From: Bacteroidales bacterium
Lineage (GTDB): Bacteria; Bacteroidota; Bacteroidia; Bacteroidales; Muribaculaceae
Length of the DNA stretch: 64,000 nucleotides
Direction of reading: 5' to 3'
Assembly: GCA_004557385.1 (NCBI GenBank)
Contig: SFEA01000011.1
Coordinates: 62,001-126,000, forward strand
In this document: one piece after another, positions 53,172 to 62,337 of the stretch
Position numbering within the stretch: the stretch's first letter is position 1
Layout: the number at the start of each line of letters is the position of its first letter
Position numbers and translations under genes: made by a program
The notes under the pieces: generated by a model
The model's input: only the letters and a program-made list of their open reading frames with translations
Told to the model about the DNA's origin: nothing
Databases searched by the model: none

Positions 53172-55091
53172 TTATTCGCCGAGGGTTGAGCCTGCGGTGA
53201 GCGATTTCACTTCGCCGCGCGGTTGTGCCCAGATGAGCGGCTTTTGAATCCACTTGTAGTTGTTGTAGGCGCCAAGGCGCTCGAGTTCGGCACGGTTGTA
53301 TTTAGCCTCGGTGTCGGGGTCTTGCGGGATGCGTTGCACCCAGAGGTTTTCTTTCTCCTCGTCGGTGAGGCCGTCAATCCAGTAGGCTGCGTAGAGGTTG
53401 TAGGGACGACGCAGGCTTGGATAAACAATTTCGTTGGCGTCGCCGATGCCGTAGTTGTTGCGCTTGTTTGAGAAGTGGTAGCGGCGCATGTCGGTGAACT
53501 GTTCAGGCTGCATGTACATTGCAATGTACTTCTGAGTCATGAGGTCGTAGAGGCTGTAGTTGGCTTCTTCGAAGAACCAGTGCTCGTTGCCGCGTTCGCT
53601 AACCGGGCGCACGTACACAATTTTCTTGTTTCGCTTGATGATGTAGTATTCTTCGTTGTTGAGGAATGCGTTCATCTGAGCGTCCCAATATTCCTTGGTG
53701 GTGTAGCCGGGTTTGCCTTCCTCGGCGTTGCCTGGATATTTGTCGTCGGTTTCGGAGTCGTACTTGCTGTTAGGATATTCGCTGAAGAAGAAGTCGAGGT
53801 GACGTTGGATGTTGTTCTCGGTTGCTTCTTTTGCAAGTTGGCAAGCCACGGCTTTGTTACCCTTCCAGTATTCGGCTTCGGCTTTGATGAAATAGAGCTC
53901 TTCCATGGTGAAGATTGGGTTGTAGCCCTTTCCGGAGTTCGAGCCTGCGTAAGCGCCCATATACAGTTTGGGGAAGTGGTCGGTTTTGTAGGATGTACCG
54001 CAGCCGATGTTGTTTTCGAGCGAGCGGAGGCGCACTATTGCGTCGCCCTCCGGGCCCTTGCGAGGAATCATGAGCAAAGCCGAGCGCGGGTCGTTGGCAT
54101 AGCCTTCCTTGCTGTTAGAGAATTCGGCGTTGTAAGAGCCTTCGAGGTTCGAACCCACAGCGAGTAGACCCATGCAGTCGACGAGGAAGTATTTCGATGG
54201 CACAGCGTCGTCGAGCTTGTTGTCGCGCGACTCCCAACCGTTGATTTTAGGTTGAGCGGCGCTCCACACGTTGTTTTGCTCGTTGGTTCCGCCGTCGAAG
54301 TTATAGCGGGGTTCGTTGCCGAACCAGGCGCCGTAGAGCAGGTCGCCTGAGCGCCATTGATTGATGGCAGCGTCGGCAGCGTCGATAATCTTCTGGCAGG
54401 TTTGAGCCGAGGTGTCGATGTTAGGCAGATTGCGCAGCAGCAGGCGAGCCTTGATGGCGTAAACCAGACCTTTCCATTTGTTGAGGTCGCCGCCATAGAT
54501 GCGGTCCTGCGTGATGTCGATGCGTTGGTTGCTTGGGCTTTGAGTGTATTCGGGGTTCTCGTAGTCGGCAATCAGAGCGTCGATTTCGCGGAACATCCAG
54601 TCGTAAACGGTGGCTTCGTTGTCGTAGGTCGGGCTGTTCGACTTGTAGGCGTCGGTGAGAGGCATGTCGCCGAACATGTCAACGGTGAGCTGCATCGACA
54701 GCAGGCGAATGGTGCGAGCGATGAGTCCGTAGTTATACGATTTCGAGCTTTCCGACTTTTCGATAAGGCGGTTCACGTTGTTTCCGATGTCGAAGTAGTG
54801 GCGGCGCCATTGCGGATGGCGGTTCATTGTAAGGAATTCCCACTCGCTTTTGTAGGAATAGGTTCCGATTGCGCTTTTGCCGGTGGTGGTGAGGCATTGC
54901 GACAGGTAGGAGTAGTATTCGGCGTGGTCGTAGGTGATTTGCTGAGCATAGAACACCACCACGGGCAGCCCTGTCTGCATGGTCACCTCGTGAGCGCGGT
55001 CGGGATTGATGTTGTCGTCGAGCATGTCGGTGCAGCTTGCGGCGCCAAGGCATACAATCAATGATGCGAATATATATTTTAGTTTATTCAT
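53172..55091 (-). CDS. SusD/RagB-family nutrient-binding lipoprotein
   Basis: A 639-residue lipoprotein (lipobox GAASC, then 'TDMLDDNINPDRA'), similar to the longer SusD-like branch whose members carry this 'NxNPD' start. Helical repeats of the TPR type are apparent in the N-terminal half, and 'YNPIFTMEELYFIKAEAEYWKGN' matches the conserved SusD C-terminal block. It is the partner of the SusC-like protein encoded 17 bp upstream in the operon. Confidence 0.93.
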   Translation of the reverse strand: MNKLKYIFASLIVCLGAASCTDMLDDNINPDRAHEVTMQTGLPVVVFYAQQITYDHAEYYSYLSQCLTTTGKSAIGTYSYKSEWEFLTMNRHPQWRRHYFDIGNNVNRLIEKSESSKSYNYGLIARTIRLLSMQLTVDMFGDMPLTDAYKSNSPTYDNEATVYDWMFREIDALIADYENPEYTQSPSNQRIDITQDRIYGGDLNKWKGLVYAIKARLLLRNLPNIDTSAQTCQKIIDAADAAINQWRSGDLLYGAWFGNEPRYNFDGGTNEQNNVWSAAQPKINGWESRDNKLDDAVPSKYFLVDCMGLLAVGSNLEGSYNAEFSNSKEGYANDPRSALLMIPRKGPEGDAIVRLRSLENNIGCGTSYKTDHFPKLYMGAYAGSNSGKGYNPIFTMEELYFIKAEAEYWKGNKAVACQLAKEATENNIQRHLDFFFSEYPNSKYDSETDDKYPGNAEEGKPGYTTKEYWDAQMNAFLNNEEYYIIKRNKKIVYVRPVSERGNEHWFFEEANYSLYDLMTQKYIAMYMQPEQFTDMRRYHFSNKRNNYGIGDANEIVYPSLRRPYNLYAAYWIDGLTDEEKENLWVQRIPQDPDTEAKYNRAELERLGAYNNYKWIQKPLIWAQPRGEVKSLTAGSTLGE

Positions 55092-55108
55092 GATTCAATA
55101 ATACTGAT

Positions 55109-58100
55109 TTAGAATGTTGCTTTCACTGAGAGGTTGAAACTGCGTGTCTTGGGCACACCGTAGCGGTCGAAGCCGCCCGAGCCTGAACCGTAGGCGCTGC
55201 CCGATTCGGTAACTTGCGGGTCGGAGCCTGAATACTTGGTGAGCAAGAACAGGTTGCGGCCGGTGAGGGTGACGTTGAGGCCCTTAACCGGGCAGTTGTG
55301 TGCAAGCAGTTTCGAGAGGTCGTAGCCCAGGGTGACATAGCTCAAGCGGATGTATGAGCCGTCCTCGATGAAGTTCGACGACACCGGATAGAAATAGGTG
55401 TTGATGAAAGTCTGGTCGAGGATGATTGGGGTGGTGTTAGGCGAGTAAGTGCCGTCGCCGTTAGCCACAACGCCTTTGAACACCACTTCGCGGTTGCGAT
55501 ACTTGTCGAGCAAGTGGTGTTGACCGTTGGAGATGAGGCTCGAGCCGGTGATGTTGACCACGTCGCCACCGCAGCGACCGTCGAAGAGGAATCCGAAGGT
55601 GAGGTCGCGGAAGCGGAAGTTCGAACCGAGGCCGAGCATAAAGTCGGGCTCGCGGTTGCCAATGTAGAGTTGCTTTGAGGTGTTAACCAATGGATAGCCG
55701 TTCTCGTTGCACACCACATTGCCTTGCGGGTCGCGAACATAGTCCTTACCGGTGATACCGGTGGTAGAGCCGCCGAGGAATGCAGTAGGATAGATGCCGC
55801 CGTAGTTGGTGCCGTCGATTTGCTTGATTTGGTCAGGCAGCGACTTCACTTTGCCGCGGTTGAGCGAGAAGTTGGCAGTGAGAGTCCAGTCGAAATCTTT
55901 AGTCTTGAAGATGTCCTGGTTGAGAGTGGCTTCGATACCGTAGTTCTCAATGCTACCCTCGTTGCGAGTTTGCAGAATCATACCGGCAGCAGGCGAAACG
56001 CGCACGGTTACAATCTGGTTGTCGACGGTGGTAGAGTAGTAAGCCACGTCGAGGCGTGTGCGGTTCTTGAAGAAGCGCAGGTCGGCGCCGATTTCCCACG
56101 ACGAAGTCATTTCAGGCTCGAGGTTGAGCGCCTTGCCTACAGTAGGGTCGATGCCCCAACCGCCGTCGGGGAAGCTCGACCAGTTCTTGAATGTGTCGGA
56201 GAACTTGTATGGGGTGCAGCTCTTGCCCACCTTAGCCCAGTTGCCGCGAATCTTACCGTAGGAGAACCAGCTGTTTTGCAGATGAAGCAGTTCGGAGAAG
56301 ATGAAACCGCCGGTCACCGAAGGATAGAAATATGTGCAGTCGACTTGACGCAGAGTCGACGAGCCGTCGAGGCGTCCGGTTACCGACACTTGTGCAATGC
56401 CGCGATAGTCGAATCGCAATTCGCCGAAGTAGCCGAATTTGTTCCAATTCGAGTGGTTGAGATACATGTAGTAGCTCGACGACGACGAGTTGGTGAATGT
56501 AGACGGGTCGACGTTCTGGAAGCTGTAGAAATCACCTTCGAGCATGAATCGTTGACCAGCCATCTGAGCGCTCAGCGATTTGTAGTTCGACCAGTCGATA
56601 CCAAACAGCACGTTGATGTTGAGGTCGCGGAACAGTTCGCGCTGATAAGTGGCGAGGAATTGCGCATTGAAGCGTTCGCTGCGCGAGGGTTGGAAGGTGT
56701 AAGAACCGAATTTAAAGGCATAGTCGGCAAGGAACGATGCTTCGGGGTCGGTGAATTGGCTTTCGCGGAAGCGAGGCACCACGGCAGCGTCGTACATCGA
56801 GTAGCCCTTGTCGTAGCTCACTTTGCCGGTGAACACGAGGTCCTTGATTGGCTCATACGATATTTGTCCGTTGAGCATGATGCGAGTGTTGGTGGTTTCG
56901 CTCTTGTCCTTATATCGTCCGAAGTAAGGCGAAATGGTGGCAGAGATGCGTTGGTCCTCGGGCAGCTCGTCCCAATGGTCGTAGCGAGCCTCCCAGTTGG
57001 GCAGTCCTTCGAGGGTCTGATAGTCAGCCATGTTTTTGTTGATGCCCCAAGCGTAGATTGTCGACATTGAGTTGCCAAAGCCGCGTGCGGTGCTTTCCTT
57101 GAAGCTGGTGGTGAGTTGAATCTTCACCTTGTCGGATGGTTCGAACTGACCTTTAATGAACACGTTGATTTGGTCGCGGTGGTCCTTGGGCACGATACCT
57201 TCGTTTTTCTGGTAAGAAACCGAAGCGTAGGCGTTAGCCTTGGTGGTGCCGCCGGTCATCGATACGTCATATTTTTGCAGGAATCCCGTTTTCAGGAAGT
57301 CGCCCACGTTGTCGTAGGTCTGCTCGCCGGCAGCCAGAGGAGCGCCCCATCCGCCACCGCCTGCATTCTTCACGTAGAAGCCCTTGGTGCCCGGAGCATA
57401 GCTGCTTTGAATCTTAGGTACGCGCGTAGCGTTCGACACCTCGAGCATGGCGTTTGCAGTGACTTGCATCTTGCCTTCCTTTGCGCTCTTGGTTACAATC
57501 ATGATAACGCCGTTGGCAGCTTCCTGGCCGTAGAGCGCCGAAGCGGCAGCGCCCTTGAGCACCGACATCGACTGGATGTCGTTAGGGTTGATGTCGGTGA
57601 GCGACGAGCCTCCGCCACGCACCGGCACACCGTCGATGATGATGAGCGGTTCGTTGTTTTGCGAGGTGTTGATTGACGAGATTGCGCGAATCTGAATTGT
57701 CTGCGAAGCGTTAGGCGAGCCGCCTGTGCTGAGAATCTGCAGACCCGACACCTTGCCTTGCAACGTGCTTGCCAGGTTGTTCGACACACCCGCCGAAATC
57801 TCGTTGGAGTCGAGCGACTGAACAGCAAAGTTCAGCTTCTTTTTTTCTTGTGTTTGACCCATGGCAGTCACAACCACCTCGCCAAGCACCTTGGCGTCGT
57901 CCTTCATGACGATGTTTAGCGATTGTTGTTTGCCGATTTTCACGTTTTGTTGCAGCATACCCACATTTGTGATGGTGAGGATGTCGCCTTCCTTAACCTC
58001 AATCGAGAATTTGCCGTCGAGGTCGGTAGCCACGCCGCGTTGGGTTCCTTTCACCATAACGGTTGCGCCGATAACGGGTTCGTTATCGGTTTCCGAAATG

Positions 58101-58177
58101 ATGACACCCGTAACTACACGAGCATAACCAGCCACCGCAAGTAGGGACATTAGAATAAGCAATAGCTGTTTTTTCAT
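55109..58177 (-). CDS. SusC/RagA-family TonB-dependent transporter
   Basis: A 1022-residue transporter. The start at 58177 is preferred to 58210 because it opens a normal signal peptide (MKKQLLLILMSLLAVAGYA). A carboxypeptidase-regulatory-like domain (about 22-95, 'VTGVIISETDNEPVIGATVMV') is followed by the plug ('SLTDINPNDIQSMSVLKGAAASALYGQ' type block) and the barrel ending in 'SVKATF'. No STN domain is present. It is distinct from the SusC at 44027 and heads its own operon with SusD, an unknown lipoprotein and a PKD lipoprotein. Confidence 0.96.
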   Translation of the reverse strand: MKKQLLLILMSLLAVAGYARVVTGVIISETDNEPVIGATVMVKGTQRGVATDLDGKFSIEVKEGDILTITNVGMLQQNVKIGKQQSLNIVMKDDAKVLGEVVVTAMGQTQEKKKLNFAVQSLDSNEISAGVSNNLASTLQGKVSGLQILSTGGSPNASQTIQIRAISSINTSQNNEPLIIIDGVPVRGGGSSLTDINPNDIQSMSVLKGAAASALYGQEAANGVIMIVTKSAKEGKMQVTANAMLEVSNATRVPKIQSSYAPGTKGFYVKNAGGGGWGAPLAAGEQTYDNVGDFLKTGFLQKYDVSMTGGTTKANAYASVSYQKNEGIVPKDHRDQINVFIKGQFEPSDKVKIQLTTSFKESTARGFGNSMSTIYAWGINKNMADYQTLEGLPNWEARYDHWDELPEDQRISATISPYFGRYKDKSETTNTRIMLNGQISYEPIKDLVFTGKVSYDKGYSMYDAAVVPRFRESQFTDPEASFLADYAFKFGSYTFQPSRSERFNAQFLATYQRELFRDLNINVLFGIDWSNYKSLSAQMAGQRFMLEGDFYSFQNVDPSTFTNSSSSSYYMYLNHSNWNKFGYFGELRFDYRGIAQVSVTGRLDGSSTLRQVDCTYFYPSVTGGFIFSELLHLQNSWFSYGKIRGNWAKVGKSCTPYKFSDTFKNWSSFPDGGWGIDPTVGKALNLEPEMTSSWEIGADLRFFKNRTRLDVAYYSTTVDNQIVTVRVSPAAGMILQTRNEGSIENYGIEATLNQDIFKTKDFDWTLTANFSLNRGKVKSLPDQIKQIDGTNYGGIYPTAFLGGSTTGITGKDYVRDPQGNVVCNENGYPLVNTSKQLYIGNREPDFMLGLGSNFRFRDLTFGFLFDGRCGGDVVNITGSSLISNGQHHLLDKYRNREVVFKGVVANGDGTYSPNTTPIILDQTFINTYFYPVSSNFIEDGSYIRLSYVTLGYDLSKLLAHNCPVKGLNVTLTGRNLFLLTKYSGSDPQVTESGSAYGSGSGGFDRYGVPKTRSFNLSVKATF

Positions 58178-58597
58178 AATTATTATAGCGTTTAATTGTT
58201 TATGTATCAATGGTTTATGACAATTGGCGTTGAAGCTTATTGTTAATTGGTTTTGGGCATACGGGCGCTATTTCCCCATATCCGCTCACAAATGTAGCAT
58301 ATTAATTCATAAAAAATATGAATACAAGTGTTAATGATTATTAAACATATGTTCGAGCCAGTTTTATGTAGGATAAAAAAAAGGTTGCTGAATGTGAATT
58401 ACGGCAATTTTGCAACCGACTATTACGCTGTTTCAGAAGCGAATTGATACATGCAATAATGATAAAAGTGCTGAAAATAGGTTAAAGAAATTTAAATAGC
58501 CGTGTGCGGCCGCTGTTGATTAGAATTTGTTTAGTATCTTTCCGTGATTTTTTATACCAATTTTTATCATAAACCATTTTTTTGAAGACTATCAGAG
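58178..58597. promoter_or_regulatory. Divergent promoter region between SusC and GHL10 genes
   Basis: A 420-bp AT-rich intergenic region. On the minus strand TACATTTG (58296-58289) fits the -7 consensus for the susC-like gene, with no clear -33 element. On the plus strand only a near match, TATCTTTC (58534-58541), precedes the GHL10 gene. No gene or repeat module is seen in between. Confidence 0.45.
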
Positions 58598-61378
58598 ATG
58601 ACTATTAGTTTAAAGAAGATTTTATTGGCAGTGATGGTGCTGTGCGGCGTTAGCGCCATGGCAGCCGTCGACGAGTTGACTCCGAAACTCGAAATGCGTT
58701 CGGCGTGGGTGGCCACAGTGTGGCGCTTAGATTGGCCTCAGTCCACTACCACGGGAAGCGAAAGCTCAATTAATAATCAGAAAGCTGAGATGACGCGTCT
58801 GCTCGACTCGTTGGCAGTGAACAACTTCAACGCAGTGAATTTTCAGGTTCGCGGCATGAGCGACGCCATGTATAAATCGAGCTACGAGCCGTGGTCGGAA
58901 TACCTCACCGGCACACGAGGCAAGGACCCGGGTTGGGACCCTCTGGCGTTCGCTGTTGAGGAGTGCCACAAGCGCGGCATGGAATGCCATGCGTGGGTGA
59001 ATCCCTACAGGTTTAATTCGTCGTCAACCTCGGGCGGTCAAAGCGGCGACGTAACAGGCTACATTGAAAAAGGCTGGACCATCACCGGCGGTTCGGGACT
59101 GATTCTCAATCCGGGGTTGGCTGAAGTGCAGGACCGCATTGTTGACATCTGCAGGGAGATAGTTGCCAACTACGATGTCGACGGCATGCTCTTCGACGAC
59201 TATTACTATAACAGCGCAGCCTTGAGCGAGGATTCCGACCTGTATAATGCCTACGTTGCGGCAGGCGGCACTCTCTCGCAAGCCGATTGGCGTCGCAAGA
59301 ACGTCACCGACCTCATGCGCAAGCTCTATAACATGTTTGAGAGCACCAAGCCTTGGATTCGGTTCGGACAGGCTCCGCAAGGCACCACCTACACCTCGCA
59401 GTCGATGGCTGACAAATACGGCATCGAAAAATGCCCGGTGGGCTACGACAACAACTATGGCAGCCAGTATATCGACATCATGGAGTGGTTCGATAACGGG
59501 TTGATTGACTATATTTCGCCGCAAGTGTATTGGACCATCGGTGCTGAGAACGATTACAGCAAGATTGTGCCTTGGTGGGGCAAGGTGGTGAAGAAGTTTG
59601 GCAGACACCTGTTTGTGTCGCACTCAATATCGTCGCTCACTTCGTCGTCCGACGTGAGCTACGCCTCGGCATCGGCTCCGGGGCTTGGCACGGAAACCGA
59701 GTTGCCTACATCGGCGATGGTCGACACCGACGTGAACCACGACGACATCCTCGAGGCTTCGGGTCCGAACAACAGCACATTTGCCGAGTTTGCCAACGAA
59801 ATAAAGATTAACCGCAACTCGTCGCTCAACGGCTCGTGCGGCTCGATATTCTATTCGGCAAAATACCTCTACACCCTGGGCACCAAACCGTCGTTTGCCC
59901 ACTTCCTCAAGCGCCACGTGTTTTCGCATCCGGCGCTGTTGCCAGCCATGACGTGGAAGAACGGCGCCACCGACCCCGGTGCGATTTCGAATTTCGTCTA
60001 CGACGAGGAAGGCACACTCACGTGGGATGCGCTTGCCAATATGCGCTACACCGTATATGCCGTGCCTAATGGCATGTTGCCCGAGGCGTTCGACAAGAGC
60101 ATCGACTATCTGATGGGTATGACTTACGGCACTTCGTTCACCGTGCCCGAAAAATATCGCAGCGGCTATTACTTTGCCGTTTGCCCTTACGACCGTTATG
60201 CCAACGAGTGGACTCCTACATTTTGGAAGCCAAACTACAGCGAAACCCTTGCTGCACCCGCGTTGACATCGCCGGCTACGGGTTTTGTAACCAACGAGGA
60301 CTTCACTTTCAAGTGGAACGCCGTTGACGGTGCCGAACGCTATGTAGTGGATTTCTCCACCGATGCCGATTTTGCCAAGATTGAAAAGTCGGCGCAGACC
60401 ACGGCATGCGAATTGCCACTCGCCGATGTGTATAGCTACATCAGCAAGAACACCAACGTGTACTGGCGCGTACACTCGTCGGCAAAGGGCAAGAACGATG
60501 GTGTGTCGGAGAGCCGTTGGTTCAAGTTCACTCTCGTGGAGGTGACAAGTCCCGAAAACGGAGCCACCGACCTCGACCCGAAAGTGTCGTTTGCATGGTC
60601 GCAGTCGGCTGCCGGCGAAGAAGCCACCCTCGAGGTGTCGACCGACGAAGAATTCAGCACCATCGTGCTTAGCCAAACCAACCGACAAGGCTCGTATCAA
60701 GCCAATGTGTACGAACTGCATCCGGTGACCAACTACTACGCACGCGTGGTGGTGAACGGTCGTGCTTCGAACTATGTGTCGTTCCGCACCAAGGCAATGC
60801 CATGCGAGGTGCCTACCTTCAAGACTCCGCAAAACAATGGCACCTGCTACAGTAACGACCGCATCGAAATCAATCCGCAGGATGGCGCCGAATTTGTGAT
60901 AATACAAGTGGACAAAACCAACAGCTTCGGCTCGTCGAAAGCACAAAAGCAGCTCAGCGACTTTGCCACCGGCGTTGATGCTTCGGAAATAAAGATTTCG
61001 CGCAAAAATCCTATGGTAGACGGCGTGACCTACTACGCCCGCGCCATGGCTAAGTATTACGACGATGGCTTGGTGCTGCGCGAAACTGATTGGAGCGACG
61101 TAATCACGTTTGTTTATAGCAGCCAAGAGAGCGGCATCGACGACGTTAGCGCCGACGCCGGCAGCATTGCCATCGTTGGCGACGAACTGCTCATCGCGCT
61201 GCCAACAGCCAAGCCTGTTGCTGTTTCGGCAACCACTATGCTCGGCACCACAAAGCAGCTATATGCTGCCAGCGTAGCACAGACCACTATAAGCCTCAGC
61301 GAGTTGCCTGCAGGAATGTATGTTATTTGCGTGAAAGTGGGCGGCGAAACGCGTGCGCTGAAGTTCGTGAAGCATTAA
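58598..61378 (+). CDS. Large secreted GHL10 protein with FN3-like domains and C-terminal sorting tail
   Basis: A 926-residue secreted protein (signal peptide about 1-22). Residues about 28-430 are a glycosyl hydrolase-like 10 (YngK-type) barrel: 'EMRSAWVATVWRLDWP', 'FNAVNFQVRGMSDAMY', 'GMECHAWVNPYRF' and 'DVDGMLFDDYYY', whose Asp residues are candidates for catalysis. Two or three fibronectin-like beta domains follow (about 545-845). The last 80 residues end in 'ISLSELPAGMYVICVKVGG' plus 'RALKFVKH', typical of type IX secretion sorting domains, so the protein is probably surface-anchored or secreted by T9SS. It heads a plus-strand cluster with a propeller protein and a cell-wall amidase. Confidence 0.83.
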   Translation: MTISLKKILLAVMVLCGVSAMAAVDELTPKLEMRSAWVATVWRLDWPQSTTTGSESSINNQKAEMTRLLDSLAVNNFNAVNFQVRGMSDAMYKSSYEPWSEYLTGTRGKDPGWDPLAFAVEECHKRGMECHAWVNPYRFNSSSTSGGQSGDVTGYIEKGWTITGGSGLILNPGLAEVQDRIVDICREIVANYDVDGMLFDDYYYNSAALSEDSDLYNAYVAAGGTLSQADWRRKNVTDLMRKLYNMFESTKPWIRFGQAPQGTTYTSQSMADKYGIEKCPVGYDNNYGSQYIDIMEWFDNGLIDYISPQVYWTIGAENDYSKIVPWWGKVVKKFGRHLFVSHSISSLTSSSDVSYASASAPGLGTETELPTSAMVDTDVNHDDILEASGPNNSTFAEFANEIKINRNSSLNGSCGSIFYSAKYLYTLGTKPSFAHFLKRHVFSHPALLPAMTWKNGATDPGAISNFVYDEEGTLTWDALANMRYTVYAVPNGMLPEAFDKSIDYLMGMTYGTSFTVPEKYRSGYYFAVCPYDRYANEWTPTFWKPNYSETLAAPALTSPATGFVTNEDFTFKWNAVDGAERYVVDFSTDADFAKIEKSAQTTACELPLADVYSYISKNTNVYWRVHSSAKGKNDGVSESRWFKFTLVEVTSPENGATDLDPKVSFAWSQSAAGEEATLEVSTDEEFSTIVLSQTNRQGSYQANVYELHPVTNYYARVVVNGRASNYVSFRTKAMPCEVPTFKTPQNNGTCYSNDRIEINPQDGAEFVIIQVDKTNSFGSSKAQKQLSDFATGVDASEIKISRKNPMVDGVTYYARAMAKYYDDGLVLRETDWSDVITFVYSSQESGIDDVSADAGSIAIVGDELLIALPTAKPVAVSATTMLGTTKQLYAASVAQTTISLSELPAGMYVICVKVGGETRALKFVKH

Positions 61379-61428
61379 ACCGTGCGTAACTATTAATCAA
61401 TTAACCTATATACCATTTATTTAACGAC

Positions 61429-62337
61429 ATGAGAAAAATTGTTCTTACAATGGCATTAGCCATGGCAAGTGCATCGTTGTTTGCGCAGGTGCTCGATGTG
61501 GCGTCGATTGAAAAAATCGACATCAAGGGCGCCGGCAAAAGCGTGGTGACGGGTATCAGCCCCAAGGGCAACTACCTGTTGCTGTCGGATGCGCAGCTCA
61601 ATGGCTTGGCAAAGTATGATTTGTCGACAAAAACAGTTGAAGTGATTTCGAATGCTCGCAGCGCAGGCATGAATGTGGCTATTTCGAGCGACGGCAACAG
61701 CTTGGCGTATCGCGAGGACAGCTACGTCGACGGGTTGCGTTATTCCGACCTCAAGGTGCGCGACCTTACAAGCGGCGAAAGCCGTCAGTTGGCTAAGGGC
61801 GTTCGCAACCTGAATGCAGTGAGCCTGCAAGGCAAAACTGCAGTGATGGTGGCAGGCGGACGCATGACCAAGGCTGCAACCGTGGGTGGCAGAGCTGCCC
61901 GCAAGACGGCGCCGGTGGCATCGATTGTCAACAGCCAATTGGTGCTCGACGTGAACGGCCGCACCACCACATTGTCGCCAAACGGCACCGAGCACAGTTA
62001 CATCTGGCCATCGGTGTCGCCCGACGGCACCAAGGTGTGCTATTTTGTGTGCGGACGCGGTTGCTATGTGTGCGACCTCAAAGGAAACATCGTGGCTGAA
62101 CTGGGCAAGCTGCATGCCGCCAAGTGGCTCGACAACAACACCATTGTGGCGATGAACGATACCGACAACGGCGTGGTAATCACTTCGTCGGCAATCGTGG
62201 CTGCTTCGCTCGACGGCAAGCGTCAAACCCTCACCGATGCAAGCATGAAGGCAATGTATCCATACGCCAGCGCCGACGGCAAGAAAGTGGTGTTCACCAC
62301 CGACGAGGGCGAAACTTATATGATTAACATTAAATGA
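61429..62337 (+). CDS. Secreted TolB/PD40-like beta-propeller protein
   Basis: A 302-residue secreted protein (signal peptide about 1-19). Short beta repeats such as 'KGNYLLLSDAQLNGLAKYDL', 'VAISSDGNSLAYR', 'WPSVSPDGTKVCYFV' and 'YPYASADGKKVVFTTD' are characteristic of PD40/TolB-type propellers, in which SPDG-like turns recur. Propellers of this kind bind proteins or ligands and usually have no catalytic role. It lies between the GHL10 gene (50 bp) and the amidase gene, which overlaps its stop in ATGA. Confidence 0.82.
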   Translation: MRKIVLTMALAMASASLFAQVLDVASIEKIDIKGAGKSVVTGISPKGNYLLLSDAQLNGLAKYDLSTKTVEVISNARSAGMNVAISSDGNSLAYREDSYVDGLRYSDLKVRDLTSGESRQLAKGVRNLNAVSLQGKTAVMVAGGRMTKAATVGGRAARKTAPVASIVNSQLVLDVNGRTTTLSPNGTEHSYIWPSVSPDGTKVCYFVCGRGCYVCDLKGNIVAELGKLHAAKWLDNNTIVAMNDTDNGVVITSSAIVAASLDGKRQTLTDASMKAMYPYASADGKKVVFTTDEGETYMINIK

